64,000 bases of DNA from Merluccius polli (lineage: Eukaryota > Chordata > Actinopteri > Gadiformes > Merlucciidae): assembly GCA_030340625.1 (NCBI GenBank), contig JAOPHQ010004281.1:62001-126000 (forward strand), written 5' to 3'. The position numbers and the translations under genes are program-made. How positions within the stretch are numbered: the first letter of the stretch is position 1; each line of letters begins with the position of its first letter. This document shows positions 27,201 to 34,509 of the stretch, in pieces. Under the pieces are notes generated by a model. The model was given only the letters and a program-made list of their open reading frames with translations, was not told the DNA's origin and did not search any database.

Positions 27201-28054
27201 TGCGTTGTCCCTGCAGTGTGAAAGCAGCGTGTGTGTGTGTGTGTGTGTGTGCGTGATCTATTAACAACACCACCCCTGTGTGTTGTCCCTGCAGTGTGAA
27301 AGCTGTGTGTGTGTGTGTGTGTGTGTGCGTGTGCGTGCGTGATCATGTCTCTATTAACAACACCACCCCGGTGTGTTGCATGTGTGTCACATCAATAACA
27401 CCCCCCCCCTGTCTATACCACTCCCTGCAGAGTGAAAGCAGCAGCAGCAGCAGCAGCACCGTGTCCACCATGCTGGTGACCCAGGACTACGGGGCGGTGA
27501 AGGAGGACGAGGTGAGCGTGCTGCAGGGCGAGGTGGTGCAGATGCTGGCCAGCAACCAGCAGAACATGTACCTGGTGTACCGCGCCGCCACCAACCACTG
27601 CCCCGCCGCCGAGGGCTGGATCCCCGGCTACGTGTTGGGACACACCTCGTCCTCCGTCACGCCCGACCTCCCAGAGGGAACCATCAAGTACGTAAGGGGG
27701 GGGTGGTGGCACACAGGGGGTACCTGTGAAGTTTGCCTGAATTGGTTGGTTGAATTCGTTCATATTGAATATTGTCTAGGTGGGATTGTTGCTGGTTGAT
27801 AAAGTTATGACCAGAGGGCCGGATTCACAAAAGTATATTTTGGACAAAAGTCTTTGTAGCTGCTGTTTATTATACTACAAGATCACTGTAAGATAACAGT
27901 TTACCTGTCTTAAATAAATGTAAAACGTTCTTATGAAAATTAACATTTCTTTGGAGACTATTAAGGAATTGCTGATAGAATTTCTGGCATTTTCTGTTTT
28001 CCTTTTTCGTTTCTTTGTTGAAATAAAACATTGGGTGTGCGTGTGTGTGTGTGT

Positions 28055-28091
<37 letters not shown>

Positions 28092-30343
28092 CGTGCAGAA
28101 AATCATTATCATGGCATACAGCACTTCGTATCCGTCGTAAATCTGAGAAGAGAGACAAGGAGAACAGGAAGGAGGCCAAGTCTCAGGACAGCCTGGCCAA
28201 TAAAGTCTCTGTCAAGGTAGCGCCTCTCAAACACTGAATTGATTGCTTTTTATAAAACGGATAGTTCCGATTCTTGATTCTGATTGGCTCGAAGTTGTTG
28301 TAACATACACTATAAACACACACCTGTGACCGCATAACAATTCATTTTTAGTATTAATGTGCCTGTATGTTGAAGCCTGTATGCTAGCCTGTGTTGCTTG
28401 ACAACCATTTTGCTGTCTTGATGAACTATATTGCTTAGCGGAAGAATAATTATTTGTTTTCAGCATTTTATGTTCCTTAGTGTTTATTTTGTCAAATCGT
28501 ATAGGTTGTCTATAGTAACTGTTTTATAAACTAAATCACTGTAAACCGCGGCCTCAAGTGGCTTATTGCTTAATTTACCACAGCCTTGTCTCAAAACACT
28601 AATATTGTGCTTTGTTCTGGTGTTTTTTTGCAGCTTCTAAATCCCAACTACATATATGATGGTACGTACACATGGTTTGAAGCCTTTTTCTATGTAGTCT
28701 AACAAAACCTTTCCATTAGAGAGCTTGAATTGTACAAACGGCAACTGCATTAGTGTTGTTCTTATTAATGTGTCATATATATTACTCCTCCTTATCAATC
28801 ATTCATATTTATCATTCAAAATGGCTGGTCTTAATCAATAGGACTCTGCTCCCTTTTCCTTTCTCTGGACCTATTGCAGAAAAAAAAAATTTGACTGAAA
28901 ATAAAAATTTCGACTACAATATCACAATTACATTTTAACCAATTTTGACCTTTGACCTTCTCCACACAGCTCCCCCTGAGTTCCTGGTGCCCGTTTCAGA
29001 CATGGCATGCGACCAAGGCGACAACGTTACCCTGCGGTGCAAAGTGTGCGGTCGGCCGCGAGCGACTGTCTCCTGGCGCGGGCCCGACAACAGCGCCCTG
29101 GGCAACAGCAGCCGCTTCAGCGTCAGCTACAGGTAACAGGGTGACTTATTACTCCCGTTAATGAGCACTTCTCTTTGATCATGAACGAGACAAAACACAC
29201 TTCACTTGTAAATCCGATTGTTACTGCAGGGTTTCAATTGTCCCATTATTTTTCATTTTAAGTATCAAAAGAAAAAAAAAACATCCTACCCGGTTTTATT
29301 TTTCCATTTTCTAAAATGCATGGAAAAGAACGATGAATTATGGCGGGAAAATGTTCGGCTTCACATTATGGTCTAATGGAAATCAATTGAAAGAGCTTCT
29401 GTACCTTTTTTTTCAATAACCAAGCGGTGGGTGGATTTAATTGTTGTATCATTATATATGAAAACATATCATTTTGAAGATGTAGTACATGAATGCTTTG
29501 CAATGAAAAAGTATCAGTATATGCTTGTACAAATGTGGACATTTGACTTTAAACTCCCACCCACCATTAAGCTGCTAACTCCACCCGCTGCCGCCCACAG
29601 CGAGACAGGGGAGGCCGTGCTGAACATCCTAGGCGTGTCCGTGGAGGACGCCGGCATGTACACCTGCGTCGCCACCAATGTCTCAGGCTCCGTCACCTCC
29701 TCCGCCAGCCTCAGACTGTCAGGTGGGTGGTGGCTGGATGGATGAATGGAGGGGTGGATGGATGAATGCAGCGGTGGGTGGGCGGATGGCTGGATGGATG
29801 AATGGAGGGGTGGATGGATGGATGGATGAATGGAGGGGTGGATGGATGGGTGGGTGCATGAGTGGGTAGGGTAGAACAGGCCTTTATCACAGAGGTGTTA
29901 TAGTAGGGGCAAAAACAAGTGTAGCTCATTAAGTTAATGAAGGGTCAGTCGGCAGGGCAGTGCCCATAATTAACGTCATGAGATCCACCCTTGTTCACCC
30001 CTACTGTTACACCTCTGTGATAAAGGCCTATTGTCGTTGAATGTTAACTCAAAGTCAACAGTCTGTGAGACTTTAATGATAATCTTGCGTTGTGGCCAGT
30101 GATTGACACAATGTGGTACTTTTTACACATTGCACCCCCCCCACCCACCCCCCCCTCAACAATCGCGCAGACCTGTTCTCAGTCATTATTTAGGTATTAT
30201 AAGTCATTATTTAGGTAGCACACACATATTAGGCACGCCTTCGACAGCATTCTAATGAGCCACTTTAATCTAGATTAACCTAGATTAATTTCAAGATTGC
30301 AAATAGATTAATCTAGATTAAAAAAATTAATCTATGCCCATCG

Positions 30344-30392
<49 letters not shown>

Positions 30393-31805
30393 TATATACA
30401 GTATATACTAGTACTAGTCTAGCTCGGGAGAGAGCATGAGTAGTCTGCTACTTGAGGGGACAGGCTTACTGGCCTCCAGGAGTTGGAGTTCATCTGAGAA
30501 GCTATCCTGCTACGATGTATTTTTAACATTTCATCATAAACAACTGAACTCTGCTTTCCCAGGAGACTCTGATGACAGGAGTGAATTTGTCTGGAAGAGC
30601 AGCTTTGAGTCGTACTACACAGAGACCAGCGAGCTGGGAAGGTAACATTCATATGTATATGTATATATATTGCGTATTTTATTAACAGGTGAAAAACAAA
30701 CTAAGTTCCTAAAAGATTGCATGCCTCAACATACACACACACACATCCACAAACAACTTCCGCTACACTGAAAATGTTGCGCTACGTCGCAATCAGGGCC
30801 ACGTCAACGGGCCGTTATGTGTGCTCCACAGGGAGCGTCACCAAACGTTTCTTTGTACGTTGAAAACAATCAATGTACAAAGCTGACGCTAGCGTTGGAT
30901 TGATTATTATGGCAGCGTTTCCTAATGACGATGTTGACACAACACTCATTAGACGCAACGCTCGATGGCCACAGTGGAGCTGCGGGGGCTAAACCCTTAT
31001 TTGTAGTCGCCACCCGTGAACTGCGTGAGCCGGCACAAACCAGAAATGACATCGTCACTCGTGGCCCTCGCACACTGTTAATGCGGCGAATCCCCCCCCT
31101 AGGGGCCGGTTCTCGGTGGCCAAGCGGTGTGAGCAGCGGGGCAGCAAGCGCTCTGTGGTGGCCAAGCACGTCAACAAGAGGCTGCTGCGGCGGGAGCAGG
31201 CGCTGCGGGAGGTGAGGCTGCTGCAGTCTCTGGACCACCCCAACCTGGTGTGTCTGCTGGACACCTACCAGACGGCCACCAGCTACGTGCTCGTCCTGGA
31301 GATGTGAGCGCCGACAAACTCTTTTATTTCTATTGTCATATTATTATTATTTCTATTGTCATGTTTTTGTATTTATTGCACGTTTTGCTCGCATTTCCTC
31401 GTGTTGACTGAAAAACAAATGCAATACACATTTTTTGAGGACCATGCAGTTGCTCATACGTATTGTCAGTGTTGCATTTTCTGTTTAATATTGAATACAC
31501 AAACTAGATCACCAATAATTTGGACGGCATTACTAAAATGTTTAGAAAATTGGTTTATTTGATCCGGGACAATGTACAAAGAACATTAACCTTATGTATA
31601 ACAAGGACAGATATGATGTAACAGGGTTTAGCAAGGTTTTAGTTTTGCTATTTTTCGCCCATAGTCCCAGGGCAGCTAAGTGAAATAATAAAATAGTCAG
31701 ACAATTACATATTAAAAGAGTACAAAATACTATCATAGTCACTTAAAGGACCATTTAAATTCTGCCTAAATGTTGTTCATGTTGTTGATAAATGTAGGTC
31801 TGTAT

Positions 31806-31884
<79 letters not shown>

Positions 31885-34469
31885 ATGGGCTTTTTTATGC
31901 GTTTTTTGGACAGGAGAGTGGAGAGAGACAAGCTGGTGGAGAGAGACAGGAATGTGGAGAGAGGCAGGATAGTGGAGAGAGACAGGAACGTGGAGAGAGA
32001 CAGGAGCGTGGAGAGAGACAGGATAGTGGAGAGAGACAGGAACCAGTGTTGGAAGAGAGAGGGACTGACATGTAGCATAGGCCTGCCGGTCAGAATGGAA
32101 CCAGGGTTGCCACGAGGCGTACGTGGTGAAGCGCGTTAGTGGGCCGTGCCACGAGCCTCCCGGTGGGTGGTCTTCTGATGGGAATGGATGTGTTGGTGGT
32201 GGTGCGGCAGGGCGGAGCACGGCCGGTTACTGGACTACATGGTGAGCTGGGGCAGCCTGACGGAGGAGAAGGTGGCCCTCTACCTGCGGGACGTCCTGGA
32301 GGCACTGCACTACCTGCACAGCTGGAGGATAGCACACCTGGACGTCAAGGTACTGAGATAGTACACACACACCTATACAGAGACACACATGCGCACACAC
32401 GTAAACACCTACACACACACCGATTAGGGATGTGTGTGACTAGTCGACACTTGGTAGTTGGCACCAGAAATAGTAGTCTGTTTTTTTTTCTTAGAGAAAG
32501 CATTTCTGCAGATAGGCCTGCATAAACAGCAGAAGCACGCCATGCACTATTGATAGAATATGCATATACGAGTTAGACCATGCTTTTAATAGGTATTCCG
32601 TTAAACAACATATGGTTTCCCAAAACATTCAATCATTTATTAATTTAATTTAATTTGGTTCACAATTCTCAACAGCGCTCTTTACCCCAGTCAGTAACTG
32701 CGGTCATGTCAGGAGCGCTGCCATTCGCGATCAGTAGGTCTTTTCATAACTTTATTTAAATACCTATTTTAATTAGATGGTGAATAATTACCATGGATGT
32801 ATGAACTGATTTAATTAGATAGTGAATAAAAACCATGGCTGTATGAACAAGCTCCTGCTCCCGCTGAAGGATTGAACACACGGCGGTGCAGTTCTACGGC
32901 GGCTGAGCTGAGCTGTTCTACTTGTCCCTCCGGAGGCGCATCGTTGAAATGTGAATCAATACAGTCTGTTTCACAGTAGAGTTACCATGATCCGCCGGAT
33001 TATATTTACTACTTATGTCTTAACTTTCTTTAGGCCTACTGAGTTAGAGCGAACGGCTGCTCACGCAAACAGGTTGCTCACAAGGATCGTTAAAATGAAG
33101 AGGAAAAAAGTGATCATTGTTATTACGTCTCTTGACAGATGATTTATTTCGGATGATTATTTAGATTTAAACTTCCAAAGCTAGACGACTCCTAACTGTT
33201 TTGCCCCCCCTACCTAAAAGGTCAACTGGTGCGATGTGCAACACAATCACTACATGAGACCCGACTGCAATGATGCACATCACAAAATGTCACACTTTTC
33301 AGCCTTTTTTTGTTACGTTGAATATTGTTTTTTCAATATTTCAATAATTACGTTATTGGCTAACTTTTATTTAGTGAGTTGGTGTCATGTTTTGTCTGAT
33401 ATTGTGCAATGGTCATAATGCAAGCCCACTTTTTACCACATTTATTTATTTATTGAAAAACGTGATTAAGCATTTAAAGTGGCTGTTGTAATACACCCAA
33501 TATTTTTCAGTTTCTGTTTACAAAACTTCCGTTTAAACGTCAGGGAAATTAGTCACTAGGAAAATCCCTAATACAGATACACACCTAGGCACACACGTAA
33601 ACACCTACGCACGCACACATACACACACACCTATACAGACACACATGCAAACACGTAAACACCCACACACCTATACAAATACACACCTAGACACACATGC
33701 ACACACGTACACACCTACACACACACACACCTATGCAATTACACACCTCGACACACATGCACACACAAACACCTACACACACACACACATATACACCCCA
33801 TGCACACACACACATACACACACACATTGTTTTATGTTCAAAACCATTTTGTGGGCAAAGACGCAGTCAATGTTTTGGTCACTGTGTAATGCAATTACTA
33901 GAAAATTGTAAATCGTTATTTGCAATCCAGTTGCCTCGGTGAATCACTATCTCAAAGGGTTGTGTCCATGCAGTGGAGGGATCGGTGGCATACGTGGATA
34001 AGTTGAATAATGTGTGGATCTTTATTTCTTTCTTTCCTCCCCTTGACCTCTTCCCCTTGATCACCCGTCAGCCGGAAAACCTTGTGGTGGAGCACGTCTC
34101 CTCCCAGCCCACCGTGAAGCTCACAGACTTTGGCGACGCGGTCCAGCTAGAGCCGCCCTCCTCCTACATTCACCCGCTCCTCGGCAGCCCCGAGTTCGCC
34201 GCCCCAGAGCTGGTCCTCGGACAGCCGGCCTCCCTCCTGTCAGACATGTGGAGCTTGGGTGCGTTGGAACAAAGCAAAGACACAAGGGAAAAAATAAAGT
34301 GGTAGAGATTAGTCTGCCGGTAAAAACAATAGTTTTTTTCTTGAGTGGAATCTGGAAAGACCTGGCTTTAAGGTTGAGGTGGTGATAGCGTAAAGTGCAA
34401 AGACTATACACTTGTCATGGACTCGTTTCTGACCAATTACTTTGCTTCATTACTTTTTATTCTACATTG

Positions 34470-34509
<40 letters not shown>

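Noticed and set aside
30870..31238. - strand frame over the kinase N-lobe exon
   Set aside because: Shadow of the exon at 31103-31303 on the + strand.
31882..32139. Coding exon with VERDRN repeats
   Set aside because: No splice sites in the right phase; the known kinase exon follows at 32211 with its own acceptor.
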